From: Phycisphaeraceae bacterium
Lineage (GTDB): Bacteria > Planctomycetota > Phycisphaerae > Phycisphaerales > UBA1924
NCBI GenBank assembly: GCA_019636795.1
Contig: JAHBWW010000002.1
Coordinates: forward strand, 434,001 to 498,000
Length of the DNA stretch: 64,000 nt
Reading direction: 5' to 3'
A program made the translations under genes and the position numbers. Positions 51,301 to 60,790 of this stretch are shown one piece after another; position 1 is the stretch's first letter; the number at the start of each line of letters is the position of its first letter. The notes beneath the pieces were generated by a model, which was not told the DNA's origin, made no database searches, and was given only the letters and a program-made list of their open reading frames with translations.

Positions 51301-53717
51301 TCGTCAACCGTCCACTCGAGAATGCCTGCCGACGCGCCGTCATCGAGTTGAATATCGATGCGCAGCGCTGCAGCCTTGATTGGCGCAAACTCCACAACGT
51401 TGTATCGGTCCTTGGCCACGCTGTTCACAGCGTCAGTTGCCAGCCGCACCCACACGCCATCGACCAATGCAGAGACGAACCACGACTTGGGCACGCGACA
51501 ACCGCCACGCCCCTCGTCGTCAAACCAGTACACCGAAGTACGTGACACAGTCGTCGGCTCGGCAAAGGTCATTTGTGCCCACTCGGCCGTGCCACGATGA
51601 TTCCACCATGTGTGCCTCGGAATCGAATGATCCGACGAACTCTGCGGCTCGCGCTGGTCATTGATGGCGCGCACCGTATCGCCCGACCAGCAGTGCGAGA
51701 CCGTGATCGATGCGCGCGAGGCAATTGTCGATTCAGGCGGCACACGAACTCCATCAGCTGACGAGTGCATCCAGACCGCCATCGCGCCAGGCTCGCGATG
51801 CGCCCAGGCATAATACGGAATCGCACGGACTCTCACCGGCACGTTCTGAACTGATCCATCGCTCTTGCGCACAGCGCGAGCGCCTTCGATCTCGATGACA
51901 TCGACCCCGCCGAGTAAGTCGGACGCGTGCTTCACCGTTGTTGCCGAATTCGGAGCAATAAAGAGCGTATCGAGTTCGCCTTCATGGTCCACGCCTTCGA
52001 AGCAGTACACCAAAGGCCCGCGCTCGATCGCCACGCGCCCCGCGTTCGCCTTGACCTTGTCATGACTCTTGATGAACCGCACCGGCATCGGGAACTCGAC
52101 TTCGATCACATCGCCAGTCTTCCACGTCCGCGCGATGACTGCATATCCCTTTTCGAAACGCACTGACGCTGTCGCGCCATTGACCAGGATCGATGGTGAC
52201 GCATTAACTGGTGTCAGATCGACATACAAATCAGTCGGGAACGATTGCCCTCGCGTCCAACCGGGAAGTCGCAGGTGCAATGCCAAGTCTGATGGCTCAT
52301 CGACCGTGACCGCAAACTTTGTTCGACCCTTCCACGGATACTCCGTCTCCACATCGAGCGTCAGTTTTCCCTTGTCAGTATTCAGCACGCCGCGGCCGCC
52401 AACATACAGATTCACCCACACATCGCGCCCGCGAGTCGCGTAGGCGTATCCGGGCAGCGACGGCAGAAAGCGCACAACATTGACCGGGCAGCACGAACAA
52501 TCAAACCACGGTGCACGCCCGAGCGAGCCTTGATTAAACGCTGTCACACCATCGCACGCCAGTGGGTTGGGATAGAAGAAGCGATCACCCGAGAGCGAGA
52601 TGCCCGCCAGGAAGCCGTTGTACACCGTTCGCTCGAACACGTCCATGTACTTCGATTCGCCCGAGAGCAGGAACATGCGATGGTTCCATAGCGCGCTGGC
52701 GATGGCGGCACAGGTTTCGTTGTAAGCCGTGTCGTTGGGCAGGTCATAGTCGTCGCCGAAGCCTTCGTTGTGCCGATGCGCCCCGATCCCGCCAGTGAGA
52801 TACATGCGCCGACTGACAAGGTGCTCCCAGATTGTTTCGAGTGCACCGACCCAATCGGCGATCCCCCGCGCATCGGCCACGTCGGCCATCGCGCTGTACA
52901 TATAGCCGGCACGCACCGCGTGCCCCACCGGCTCGCTCTGCTGGGCGACCGGCAGGTGATCCTGAGCATACTGGCCATAGGTCGTGCGCAATTCCGAGCG
53001 GCCGCGCATGTCCAGAAAAAAGTGCGCCAGATCCAGATATCGCTTCTCACCCGTCACGCCCGCCAGACGCACAAGCCCGATCTCGATTTCCTGATGTCCC
53101 GGCACATCGATCCGTTGGCCAGGATTGGGACCGAAGACGCGGTCGATCAGGTTCGCGTTGCGAATCGCCACGTCAAGCAGCGTTCGCTTGCCCGTGGCCT
53201 GAAAGTGCGCCACCGCTGCTTCATACAAGTGCCCCACGTTGTACAGTTCGTGACTGTGCGCCAGATGCGACCATCGCTCTGCACCAGCAGCACGCGAAGT
53301 GATGGCATCTCCCTGAATCGTGCGAATTGTGTAGAGATACCCGTCGTCCTCCTGAGCCGCAGCGATCTTCTCGATCAGTTCATCAAGATACGTGTCCAGT
53401 TCCGGGTCCGGGCTGGTGTGCAATGAGTACGCTGCCCCTTCGATGACCTTGAACACGTCCGAGTCGTTGTAGCAGATGCCTTCGAAATCGCCCTCTTCGA
53501 GCCCGCCAGCGACTGCAAAGTTGCGGATACGCCCCGTCTGCTCGCACATGCGAAAGTCGTACCACACCGTAACTGTGCGGTTGGTGTCGATGCGAGGCTT
53601 CCAGAAGCCGTCGGCAAATTCCACCGCAGTAAACGGCGTGGGCACAATGCGCTCATGCGTCATGCCGGAAACCTGCGATACCGCTGCCAACACCATTGAC
53701 GCAAGAACACAGAGCAT
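51297..53717 (-). CDS. Secreted GH127 beta-L-arabinofuranosidase with F5/8-type carbohydrate-binding domain
   Basis: 806 residues after a signal peptide (MLCVLASMVLAAVSQVSG). The GH127 centre shows YNETCAAIA (Glu334, Cys336) and FDCSCCPVNVVRF (Cys407, 409, 410), matching the Glu plus three Cys zinc site and the Cys nucleophile of Bifidobacterium HypBA1, which cleaves beta-L-arabinofuranosides. Residues about 665-806 resemble a galactose-binding-like F5/8 domain (HTWWNHRGTAEWAQMTFAEP). Its place between the binding protein and the ATPase of a furanose ABC importer indicates degradation of an arabinofuranose-bearing polymer followed by uptake. Substrate specificity within GH127 varies, so the exact sugar is inferred. 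Confidence 0.9.
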   Translation of the reverse strand: MLCVLASMVLAAVSQVSGMTHERIVPTPFTAVEFADGFWKPRIDTNRTVTVWYDFRMCEQTGRIRNFAVAGGLEEGDFEGICYNDSDVFKVIEGAAYSLHTSPDPELDTYLDELIEKIAAAQEDDGYLYTIRTIQGDAITSRAAGAERWSHLAHSHELYNVGHLYEAAVAHFQATGKRTLLDVAIRNANLIDRVFGPNPGQRIDVPGHQEIEIGLVRLAGVTGEKRYLDLAHFFLDMRGRSELRTTYGQYAQDHLPVAQQSEPVGHAVRAGYMYSAMADVADARGIADWVGALETIWEHLVSRRMYLTGGIGAHRHNEGFGDDYDLPNDTAYNETCAAIASALWNHRMFLLSGESKYMDVFERTVYNGFLAGISLSGDRFFYPNPLACDGVTAFNQGSLGRAPWFDCSCCPVNVVRFLPSLPGYAYATRGRDVWVNLYVGGRGVLNTDKGKLTLDVETEYPWKGRTKFAVTVDEPSDLALHLRLPGWTRGQSFPTDLYVDLTPVNASPSILVNGATASVRFEKGYAVIARTWKTGDVIEVEFPMPVRFIKSHDKVKANAGRVAIERGPLVYCFEGVDHEGELDTLFIAPNSATTVKHASDLLGGVDVIEIEGARAVRKSDGSVQNVPVRVRAIPYYAWAHREPGAMAVWMHSSADGVRVPPESTIASRASITVSHCWSGDTVRAINDQREPQSSSDHSIPRHTWWNHRGTAEWAQMTFAEPTTVSRTSVYWFDDEGRGGCRVPKSWFVSALVDGVWVRLATDAVNSVAKDRYNVVEFAPIKAAALRIDIQLDDGASAGILEWTVDE

Positions 53718-53767
53718 GGCCTAATCCTCCAGCGTTGTATCGCGTGTCGGGTGCTACGGGGCTGCAT

Positions 53768-54742
53768 TCAATACTGCCTGGAATCGATCACATCGGCAGC
53801 GACTGACCGATCGAACACCTGATCGACAACCTTGATCCACTTGGGCAGCGTCTCGCCGGCACGCACACGCTCGATGGCGTCGAAGGCCGCCGGCCCAAGA
53901 AGCGGGTTGCACTCCACCGTGCAGTTGAGCGAACCCTCGATCATCGCTTCAAAGGCCGCACGCACTCCGTCAATCGAGATCAGCACGATATCGGTGCCTG
54001 GTACAAGTCCTGCCTCGCGGATGGCCTGGATCGCGCCCAGCGCCATGTCGTCGTTGTGCGCATAGACCGCATGGATCGGTTCGCTCTCGGCTTTGAGAAA
54101 TGCCTCCATCACTTCCTTGCCTTTCGAGCGCGTGAAGTCGCCCGATTGCGATCGCACGATCTGCATGTTCGGGAAGTCGGCAAGCACTTCCTCAAACCCC
54201 TTCTTGCGGTCGATGGCCGGTGCTGCACCGGGCGTGCCTCGAAGTTCGACGATGCGCCCCGTGCCTTCGAGTTTTTCCGCCAGCCAGCGTGCCGCCAGCC
54301 GCCCCTCTTCGACAAAGTCCGACGCGATGAGCGTGGTGTAGAGCGAGTCGTCCGAAACATTGACCCCGCGATCGACGAGGATCACCGGAATGCCCGCGCG
54401 CTTCGCTTCATTGAGCACTGGTTCCCATCCGGTCTCGACAACCGGCGCGAGAATGATCGCATCGACACGCTGGACGATGAACGAGCGCACAGCGTTGATC
54501 TGATTTTCCTGCTTTTGTTGTGCGTCGGAGAATCGCAAATCCACGTTGCGGGCTGCGGCTTCGGCCCGAATCGACTCGGTTTCCGCGGTTCGCCAGGCAC
54601 TCTCGGCTCCGATCTGTGCAAATCCAACCTTGAGGCGTTCAGATTTCGTCGCGGTGCCATTGGTCGGTTGTTCGGCTGGCTTGGAACAACTGACAACGGC
54701 ACAGGCGATCACGGTCAGAGCAAGCAGGGCAAAGCGGCGCAT
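53768..54742 (-). CDS. Sugar-binding lipoprotein of ABC importer (YtfQ-like)
   Basis: ATG at 54742 has AAGGAG six bases upstream. 324 residues with a lipobox (ACAVVSCSKP) and the YtfQ/ribose-binding pattern: LKVGFAQIGAESAWRTAETESI, a QKQENQINAVRSFIVQRVDAIIL block, PVVETGWEP, VHAVYAHNDDMALGAIQA-type AVYAHNDDMALGAI. E. coli YtfQ binds galactofuranose, so a furanose ligand (here perhaps L-arabinofuranose released by the GH127 enzyme) is likely. First gene of a five-gene operon. Confidence 0.92.
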   Translation of the reverse strand: MRRFALLALTVIACAVVSCSKPAEQPTNGTATKSERLKVGFAQIGAESAWRTAETESIRAEAAARNVDLRFSDAQQKQENQINAVRSFIVQRVDAIILAPVVETGWEPVLNEAKRAGIPVILVDRGVNVSDDSLYTTLIASDFVEEGRLAARWLAEKLEGTGRIVELRGTPGAAPAIDRKKGFEEVLADFPNMQIVRSQSGDFTRSKGKEVMEAFLKAESEPIHAVYAHNDDMALGAIQAIREAGLVPGTDIVLISIDGVRAAFEAMIEGSLNCTVECNPLLGPAAFDAIERVRAGETLPKWIKVVDQVFDRSVAADVIDSRQY

Positions 54743-54820
54743 GAAGACTCCTTGTTGCACAGGCCAAAGCGAGTATAAGAGGATGGGCGTTGGGGCGTAG
54801 AGAGAACTGTGGTGCGCATT

Positions 54821-54848
54821 AAAAAACCAGCCCTTTCGGGCTGGTTTT
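54821..54848. terminator. Intrinsic terminator, probably bidirectional
   Basis: AACCAGCCC (54825-54833), loop TTTC, GGGCTGGTT (54838-54846), with A6 on the left and TTTT on the right. On the minus strand it ends the PEP-CTERM-like gene with T6; on the plus strand nothing ends here. Confidence 0.92.
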
Positions 54849-54872
54849 GGAGGTCAAACTGAGGCGATAGAC

Positions 54873-55529
54873 TCAGCGGCGACGACGCAGGCCAGCGAGA
54901 CCAGCGAGACCGAAGAGAGCCGCAGCGCCCGGAGCGGGCACTTCGTTGACATTGAGGGTCCACGACACGAGGCTGCCGGAGTCGGCGCCAACCCAGTCAT
55001 AGATCTGGATCGACCATGTGCCAGCGCTGCCCGAAATGCCAGCAGCCGACGAGTTGAAGATGCCGAGGTTGCCGTTGGTCCACTGGGCGCTGTTGAAGCC
55101 CCAGGCGTACGTGCCCGAAGCGATGTTGTTGGCCGAGCTCACGCCACCGGGGATTGCCGCGCCGCCGTCGGCGAACGTGTAGTTGCCGAGGAAGTTGTCA
55201 CTCCAGCCGACGGAGCCGGCGACCGAACCGCCACGGACGAGCACGTTGTAGCGTGCGGTGGGGGTGGTCAGGACGATGTGCACGTCGCCGATCCACGTGT
55301 GACGCAGGTCGGTGAACGTGATGCTCTTGACGCTCTTGACGTCATTGAGCACAGTGACCGACGAGGTGAACGGGGTGGGCGGCAGAACCGACTGCCATGT
55401 GCCGCCGCCGCCGGTGCCAGCTGCGGGAATCACGCCGCCGCCGCCGGTGTACGAAGCGGGAATATTGGCCATCGCTGCCGATGCCAGACTGAGTGCTGCC
55501 CCTGAAACCAGAATAGTCGCAATCTTCAT
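54873..55529 (-). CDS. Secreted P-domain-like protein with C-terminal sorting tail
   Basis: ATG at 55529 (GAGAGGACAGG upstream) gives a signal peptide (MKIATILVSGAALSLASAAMA). The body (GTWQSVLPPTPFTSSVTV, SITFTDLRHTWIGDVHIVLTTP, WSIQIYDWVGADSGSLVSWTLNV) is the pattern of the proprotein-convertase P domain found on secreted bacterial proteins. The tail VPAPGAAALFGLAGLAGLRRRR is a PEP-CTERM-type export and sorting signal. Terminator and promoter are both clear, so it is a single-gene unit, probably well expressed at the cell surface. Confidence 0.85.
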   Translation of the reverse strand: MKIATILVSGAALSLASAAMANIPASYTGGGGVIPAAGTGGGGTWQSVLPPTPFTSSVTVLNDVKSVKSITFTDLRHTWIGDVHIVLTTPTARYNVLVRGGSVAGSVGWSDNFLGNYTFADGGAAIPGGVSSANNIASGTYAWGFNSAQWTNGNLGIFNSSAAGISGSAGTWSIQIYDWVGADSGSLVSWTLNVNEVPAPGAAALFGLAGLAGLRRRR

Positions 55530-55919
55530 TGTCCTGTCCTCTCTGCAAAATCCTCTGAACCATGACACTCCCAAGGTCCGATGCCACACGCCTTCGGGAT
55601 GGAAGTGCCTCTCTCTCTCAAGTGAGGGGCCGCGGAAACGGTAAACCCTCCCACAAAGGACAGTACACCGAAGTGTTCTTGAAATGTCAAGAGAAATACG
55701 ACTTTTATTTCGTGAATTTTACCGCACATCGCACCATAATGCGTGCCAATCCCACGGCTTACAGGCATGGGTATGATGCTGTCGTGAGCGTACTTTCGTT
55801 GAAATGCAACAACGTCCTGTAAAAGAAAGACTTATGGCATTGACCCTCATACTCGATGCACTCGACTGCGCCACCCCCTAGCAACCGCTGGGCTATTGAC
55901 CTCGGAAACTCTTAACACA
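55530..55919. other. Divergent intergenic region, A+T-rich
   Basis: 390 bases between divergent secreted-protein genes. It contains the minus-strand promoter at 55662-55690 with a 125-base leader, and the inverted repeat TCTTGA/TCAAGA (55677-55692) that overlaps it. On the plus strand TTGAAA (55680-55685) with an 18-base spacer and TTTTAT is a weak promoter candidate for the gene at 55920. No ORF supported. Confidence 0.55.
55662..55690 (-). promoter_or_regulatory. Sigma70-type promoter of the sorting-tail protein
   Basis: Minus strand: perfect -35 TTGACA (55685-55690), spacer of 17, -10 TGTACT (55662-55667). The inverted repeat TCTTGA/TCAAGA (55677-55692) covers the -35 box and could be an operator. 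Confidence 0.65.
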
Positions 55920-57737
55920 ATGTCCATGAATCGAGTACATGTTATCGGGCTATTGCACGGACACGACTATTTAGTTCGTGTTGTGTTCGCATGCCTTATG
56001 GCAAACAGTGCGCATGCCCAGGTCACTCCCGCGGAAACGCGCCTGGATGCGGTTTTTGGGCGACCTGTAGTGGTCCCGATGCGTGCTGTGGGACGGTCGA
56101 TTCCCGATCGTGTCACCATTCGCCTTGACGATGGCCGGACGATCGAGGGTGAGGTGCAGTGGATCAGCGCGACGTGGCCCGAAGAACAGGCTCAATCAAC
56201 CTGGCTCGGGTCGCTGGCAACTCTGACCGCCTACGCGCCGCGCGACCCGGCATCGGGCCGAGGCCCCGGGTCGTGGGTCATGCGCATGAACTATCCGCTT
56301 GCGTCCGCTGGCCAAGGCTTCTGGCTCGATGGGCAGCGTTACGAAGTCAACTGGATGCCCGATCCGCTTCGTCTTGTGGGTCCAAATGCCCGTGATGCGT
56401 GGTCCAGTCCGCTGACTGCTGAGGAACAAAGCGACCCTTTGCTGCGCACGCTGGTGGCTGCATACGAGGGCCATCCGCTTGCCGGGTGGAGGCATGATCT
56501 GGCCATGGGCAATTTGACTCCCAAGCCTGAGTTTGACCCTCCCGAGGCTGGCGGAGCGGTCGATGACCTCGACGCCCTGCGTGCCGAACTGCTTTCGCCT
56601 GCACGCATGAAACCAATCACGCAAGATCTCGCAGCGATCGAGCGTGGGCGCTGGCAGGTGGCATTGGCGCGCATGGCCGAGACCGACGCCGAACTTGCTG
56701 CCCGTGTGCGCACAACGCTGGCTGGAGCAGTCAGGACCGATCTGGGCGCCTTGCCTATCTGGCTGGGGTCGGATCGGCAACTCGATGAACTGCTCGATGC
56801 GGTGCTCGATCCGCAAACCTCCCGCGACACTCGGGCACGGCGCATGAAAGAATGGCTGGACGCGATTCCGAGCACGGCGTCATGGGTGGCTGATGACTCT
56901 GGCTGGCAGGATGGGCTGACGGGCGAACTGAGGCCGACAGTTGGAGTTGTGAATCTTTCAAGTGGCGTGGTTCTGGCGTGGGCGCGTGGCGTGGAGGCCA
57001 CCGGGGGCGGCGATCTCTCGCCACTCCTGCCGCGCGAAATGCGATATTTGCGCGCAGAAATCAATCCGGGAACGGGCATGTCGGGGCCTCGCCTCGGCCC
57101 TGGCGCAGAGATACAGATCGGATCTACGCCAAGATACCTTCCGGTGATCGGGTCGGTGATTCCGGTCGCGCCACCGGGGTTTGCGATTGGGCCTTTGCGG
57201 GCTGAATGGACACTCGATGCGTGGGTCGGAAGCGATGACCAGCGCGACGCAGGAGTCCCGGTTTCGGGGTTGTCGGCGGGGATGCTGTTTCGTGGGGGTC
57301 CGACGGACGTCGGAGGGGTCGCTGCGTTTGTTGGACCTCATGAATCCACCGGGGCGTGGGTTGTGTATGTAGAGGCGCGCGTGCCGGTGGGCGGGCCGAT
57401 GTTGCCGGAGGATCGGTTTGAGCTCTGGTTTGGGCCGTTCGGGGCGGCTACGCGCGTGATTCATGTGTATTCGGATGGTCGTGTCACCAATGGCGTGACG
57501 GGCGCCGACGCCCCCGGATTCGGGGTCAGCGTGCTGCGGCTGGCGGACCGGTGGGTTGCGCGGGTGCCGGTGCCGGCGCATGTGATCGAGGATGATGGGA
57601 TTGTCCGCCTTGGCGCGGTTCGCCGCGATGGGCTGGGGGTGCGTTCTTCGTGGCCGAGGCGATTGCTCCCGGGGCAGATCGAGCCCGGGCGCGTGGCGGT
57701 GCAGACTCGTGCATGGGATGGGTTTCGGGAGGATTGA
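55920..57737 (+). CDS. Large exported hypothetical protein
   Basis: 605 residues from ATG at 55920; a TTG at 55896 would add eight. The N terminus has a weak signal segment (LVRVVFACLMANSAHAQ). The rest has VTPAETRLDAVFGRPVVVPMRAVG, a long helical middle and a beta-rich C-terminal half (FGPFGAATRVIHVYSDGRVTNG), which could be a carbohydrate-binding-like domain. No family recognised. It stands alone on the plus strand. Confidence 0.65.
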   Translation: MSMNRVHVIGLLHGHDYLVRVVFACLMANSAHAQVTPAETRLDAVFGRPVVVPMRAVGRSIPDRVTIRLDDGRTIEGEVQWISATWPEEQAQSTWLGSLATLTAYAPRDPASGRGPGSWVMRMNYPLASAGQGFWLDGQRYEVNWMPDPLRLVGPNARDAWSSPLTAEEQSDPLLRTLVAAYEGHPLAGWRHDLAMGNLTPKPEFDPPEAGGAVDDLDALRAELLSPARMKPITQDLAAIERGRWQVALARMAETDAELAARVRTTLAGAVRTDLGALPIWLGSDRQLDELLDAVLDPQTSRDTRARRMKEWLDAIPSTASWVADDSGWQDGLTGELRPTVGVVNLSSGVVLAWARGVEATGGGDLSPLLPREMRYLRAEINPGTGMSGPRLGPGAEIQIGSTPRYLPVIGSVIPVAPPGFAIGPLRAEWTLDAWVGSDDQRDAGVPVSGLSAGMLFRGGPTDVGGVAAFVGPHESTGAWVVYVEARVPVGGPMLPEDRFELWFGPFGAATRVIHVYSDGRVTNGVTGADAPGFGVSVLRLADRWVARVPVPAHVIEDDGIVRLGAVRRDGLGVRSSWPRRLLPGQIEPGRVAVQTRAWDGFRED

Positions 57738-57890
57738 CCGGGGGACGGGACGCTAGAGTTCACCCGGTGTTCAGATCGACCGGTTGTTGCGTGTGTGACG
57801 CGAACTGGTCTGCGAGACTCGCGGTCGAGGCCCGGTGCTGGGCACTCGATGAACAATCGAACGCTATTCAAATCAAGAAGGAGTGCTGGC

Positions 57891-58553
57891 ATGAAGATTC
57901 GTGATGTGCTGATCGCGACAGGCAGTGTTGTGGTGTGTGGGGCGGCCGCTGGTGTATGGTCCTTGTGCTGCAGCGAGGAATCGCAGCGCACTGTGGTGCC
58001 GGTTTCGTTCGTGTCTCAGCCTGGTGACCCGCAGGAAGAGATGATCAAGAACATGCTTAAGGAGCAGGCAGCACTCGCGCCACAGCACAAGGTGCTGGAG
58101 GCTCTGGTTGGTACGTTCAACGCTGAGATGAACTTTCTGATGGAGCCGGGCGGCGAGCCTGACAAGACCAAAGGCGTCAGCGTGAACAAGTCGATCCTTG
58201 GTGGGCGCTTCGTGACGATGGAGTTTGCGGGCGACATCAACATGTTCGGCGATGTCATCAAGTTTGCGGGGCTTGGGATGATGGGCTTTGACAAGGCCAA
58301 AGGGGAGTACGTCATGACCTGGGTCGACACGATGTCGACGAGTTTGCTGATTCAGGCTGGCAAGCCCGCAGCGGATGAGAAACGCATCGAGGTTTCGGGC
58401 ACGGCAGCATCGGTCATGGGTGAACAGCAGATGAAGCATGTGTACATCATCGAGAGCAACGACAAGCACACGCTCGAGTTCTACCAGGCGGTGCCTGGCA
58501 TGGACGAGATGATGAAGATCGGTTGGATCAACTACTCGCGCAAGGGGGACTGA
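57891..58553 (+). CDS. Exported DUF1579 protein, first of tandem pair
   Basis: ATG at 57891 follows AAGAAGGAG by seven bases. 220 residues with a signal or anchor segment (LIATGSVVVCGAAAGVWSLCC) and the DUF1579 barrel: LVGTFNAEMNFLMEPGGEPDKTKG, KSILGGRFVTMEFAG, GLGMMGFDKAKGEYVMTWVDTM. The family function is unknown; members are small lipocalin-like proteins. The following gene encodes a paralogue without signal peptide. Confidence 0.88.
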   Translation: MKIRDVLIATGSVVVCGAAAGVWSLCCSEESQRTVVPVSFVSQPGDPQEEMIKNMLKEQAALAPQHKVLEALVGTFNAEMNFLMEPGGEPDKTKGVSVNKSILGGRFVTMEFAGDINMFGDVIKFAGLGMMGFDKAKGEYVMTWVDTMSTSLLIQAGKPAADEKRIEVSGTAASVMGEQQMKHVYIIESNDKHTLEFYQAVPGMDEMMKIGWINYSRKGD

Positions 58554-58556
58554 CCC

Positions 58557-59096
58557 ATGGGATGCGGCAAGCACGACTGCGGGTGCGGCGAAGGCGACGC
58601 GATGGCCATGATGAACACAATGGCCGAGTTGGCGGCGCCGGATCAAGCCCATCAACTGCTCACGCCATTTGTGGGTGCCTGGAATGCCGAGGTGAAGTTC
58701 TGGTGGGAAGGCAGCGATGAGCCTCACGTCTCGACAGGTGTGATGCTCAATGACTGGATTCTCGGCGGACGCTGGATTGAACAGCGCTACCGCAGCGATG
58801 ATGGTCTCTTCGCGGGCATGGGGTTGATGGGCTACAACAAGACCACCGGCAAGTTCGAGGGCTTGTGGATCGACAGCGCCTCGACGATGATGCAGTTCGA
58901 AACGGGAGACCACAACCCGAGTTCAAACACCTTCGAGATGACCAGTCAGATGCTTTGCCCGCAAACGAGAGTGCCCCTGCTCAAGCGTTCGGTGCTTCGT
59001 GTCCAGAGCAATGATCGGCACACGATGGAGTCGTATTTCAAGTCGGCGACCGGGCCCGAGCAGAAAACGATGGAGATCACGTTCGTGCGCCGGTAA
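58557..59096 (+). CDS. Cytoplasmic DUF1579 protein with Cys-rich N terminus
   Basis: 179 residues; starts three bases after the previous stop. It repeats the same barrel (FVGAWNAEVKFWWEGSDEPHVSTGVM, DWILGGRWIEQRY, GLMGYNKTTGKFEGLWID) but replaces the signal peptide with MGCGKHDCGCGEGDAM, a likely metal-binding patch. So the tandem pair may put the same fold on both sides of the inner membrane. Confidence 0.88.
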   Translation: MGCGKHDCGCGEGDAMAMMNTMAELAAPDQAHQLLTPFVGAWNAEVKFWWEGSDEPHVSTGVMLNDWILGGRWIEQRYRSDDGLFAGMGLMGYNKTTGKFEGLWIDSASTMMQFETGDHNPSSNTFEMTSQMLCPQTRVPLLKRSVLRVQSNDRHTMESYFKSATGPEQKTMEITFVRR

Positions 59097-59108
59097 CCTG
59101 GCACGCTT

Positions 59109-60236
59109 TTATGAACCTTCGCGCGGCGCGACAACAACGCGACGGCGCAGGTCAGGAACCCATGTCCCGCCCGGATCTTCGATGGTGATGGCAAAGAGGG
59201 CCACGCGCCGGACATCGATGCCGGGCCTGATCGGGACGATGACTTCACCCTCAGCGGTGGCGTTGAACACGCCGCCGCTGACTTTTTGTTCCATGCCGCG
59301 CTCGTCAATGATCCAGACCTGATACTGCTCGATGTTGGGGTCGTTTGGATCAAGACCGACAAAGCGAAGGAAACCCTGTTGAAGTTCGTCGTTCCAGACG
59401 ACATCACCACTGACGCCCTGCTTCTCGGCGGGGTTGTCGGGCAGATCGAATGGAGCCCACCCGATGCGCACGGTGTCGGGGAAATCGAGGAGTTTGCGGC
59501 GATTGGCGGCGAGTTCGGCCGGATCGACGGGAGTTTCGTAGCGGGCGATGGCGAGGCGTGCAAGGCTGAGATCCTCGGTCGCGAGCGAAAGACGCTCGAC
59601 GAGTTCGATCTCGCGTTGTGCGGCCTGTGCCATTGCTACTGCTTGAGATGCCAGGGTATCGTCGCGCAGTGCGAGTTCCTGCGAGAGTGCTTCGGCTCGC
59701 TCGCGGGCAGCCGCCAGAATGGCACGGTTGTTATCAACCTGCTGCTGGAGCGATTCGAGTTGCTGCTGTGCCTGGCTCAGGAGCGAGTTGGATTTTTCGA
59801 GTTCTGACTGCCGCAGCATGATGGCGCGCCCTGACACCGCGACAACGCCCACGAGCAAGGCAATGGTCGCAGCAACTGGCACCCAGCGGGGAAAGGCGCG
59901 GCGACGTGAGATGGACCCGATCGAAGATGCAGCCTGATGATCCGAACTGGCGGTCAGTGATTTCTCGCCGCGAACTATGCGCTGTCCACTTTCGATGAGT
60001 CGTGATCGCAAATTTGCAGGCAGTGTGCTTGTGTCAGTGTTTTGGGGCGATGAGTTTGCCTCGTCCAAAGCAACAATCAGATTGCCGATCACGTTTTCGA
60101 CATCATGATCGAGACTTGCTGAAGTGAGCATGGCGTCCATCTCGGCGCGTTCGTCGGGGTCGAGACCATGCACATTGTGATCGACGAGCAATTCGAGCAA
60201 ACGGGAGCGTTCTGAAGGCGTCAGCGGGGCAGTCAT
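59109..60236 (-). CDS. Anti-sigma factor (RskA-like)
   Basis: 375 residues. The N-terminal part (ERSRLLELLVDHNVHGLDPDERAEM) resembles the ZAS/asdA-type anti-sigma domain of RskA; one membrane helix (VPVAATIALLVGVVAVSGRAIML) follows; then a coiled coil (SQAQQQLESLQQQVDNNRAIL) and a periplasmic RskA C-terminal domain (WAPFDLPDNPAEKQGVSGDVVWNDELQQGFLRF). Its ATG overlaps the sigma-factor stop (ATGA), which is the standard arrangement for an anti-sigma partner. Confidence 0.88.
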   Translation of the reverse strand: MTAPLTPSERSRLLELLVDHNVHGLDPDERAEMDAMLTSASLDHDVENVIGNLIVALDEANSSPQNTDTSTLPANLRSRLIESGQRIVRGEKSLTASSDHQAASSIGSISRRRAFPRWVPVAATIALLVGVVAVSGRAIMLRQSELEKSNSLLSQAQQQLESLQQQVDNNRAILAAARERAEALSQELALRDDTLASQAVAMAQAAQREIELVERLSLATEDLSLARLAIARYETPVDPAELAANRRKLLDFPDTVRIGWAPFDLPDNPAEKQGVSGDVVWNDELQQGFLRFVGLDPNDPNIEQYQVWIIDERGMEQKVSGGVFNATAEGEVIVPIRPGIDVRRVALFAITIEDPGGTWVPDLRRRVVVAPREGS

Positions 60237-60790
60237 GCTCCACCTCCCTTTCGCATCGGCACGGCGCGATCGTTTATCGCGACAGATTCGCACAGGCGAA
60301 TGAGTCCGCGACGAAGGCGCGACTTGACCGTTCCCTCGGGAGAGGCTGTAGCCTGGGCGATTTGGCGCTGGCTCATGCCTCGGTTCAGCGACATCCAGAT
60401 GGCGTTGCGCTCATCAGGCGGGAGTTGATCGAAAGCCTGAGCAATTTTTGTGAAATCGTCGGAACGGCCTTTGGCCGGGTCGAGCGATGCGGGGGCGTCG
60501 TGATCTTCGATCGGGAGCGTGAAGCGCACCTTCATGCGACGCTGGTAGTCGATCAGTTTGCGGTGGGCAATGATGGCCACGAAAGCGGGCTCGGATCCTC
60601 GTGCCGGATCGAAACGGGATGCGTGGGTCCAGAGATCGACAAAGACTTCCTGAACGGCATCCTCGATTTCGCCCGGACACTGTGACAGGTAGCGTTGTGC
60701 CAGGCGCCAGATGAGCCCGCCATACTCGTCTATGCATGCGACGACTGCTGTCTGGTCGCCGGCCGAGATTTGACGCAGGAGGTCGGGCAA
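60233..60790 (-). CDS. ECF-family RNA polymerase sigma factor
   Basis: 185 residues: region 2 (YLSQCPGEIEDAVQEVFVDLW), linker, region 4 with helix-turn-helix GMSQRQIAQATASPEGTVKSRLRRGL. TTG at 60790 is the start, with GGAG ten bases upstream; no in-frame ATG exists nearby. Controlled by the RskA-like protein encoded next, so it probably responds to an envelope signal. Confidence 0.93.
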   Translation of the reverse strand: MPDLLRQISAGDQTAVVACIDEYGGLIWRLAQRYLSQCPGEIEDAVQEVFVDLWTHASRFDPARGSEPAFVAIIAHRKLIDYQRRMKVRFTLPIEDHDAPASLDPAKGRSDDFTKIAQAFDQLPPDERNAIWMSLNRGMSQRQIAQATASPEGTVKSRLRRGLIRLCESVAINDRAVPMRKGGGA

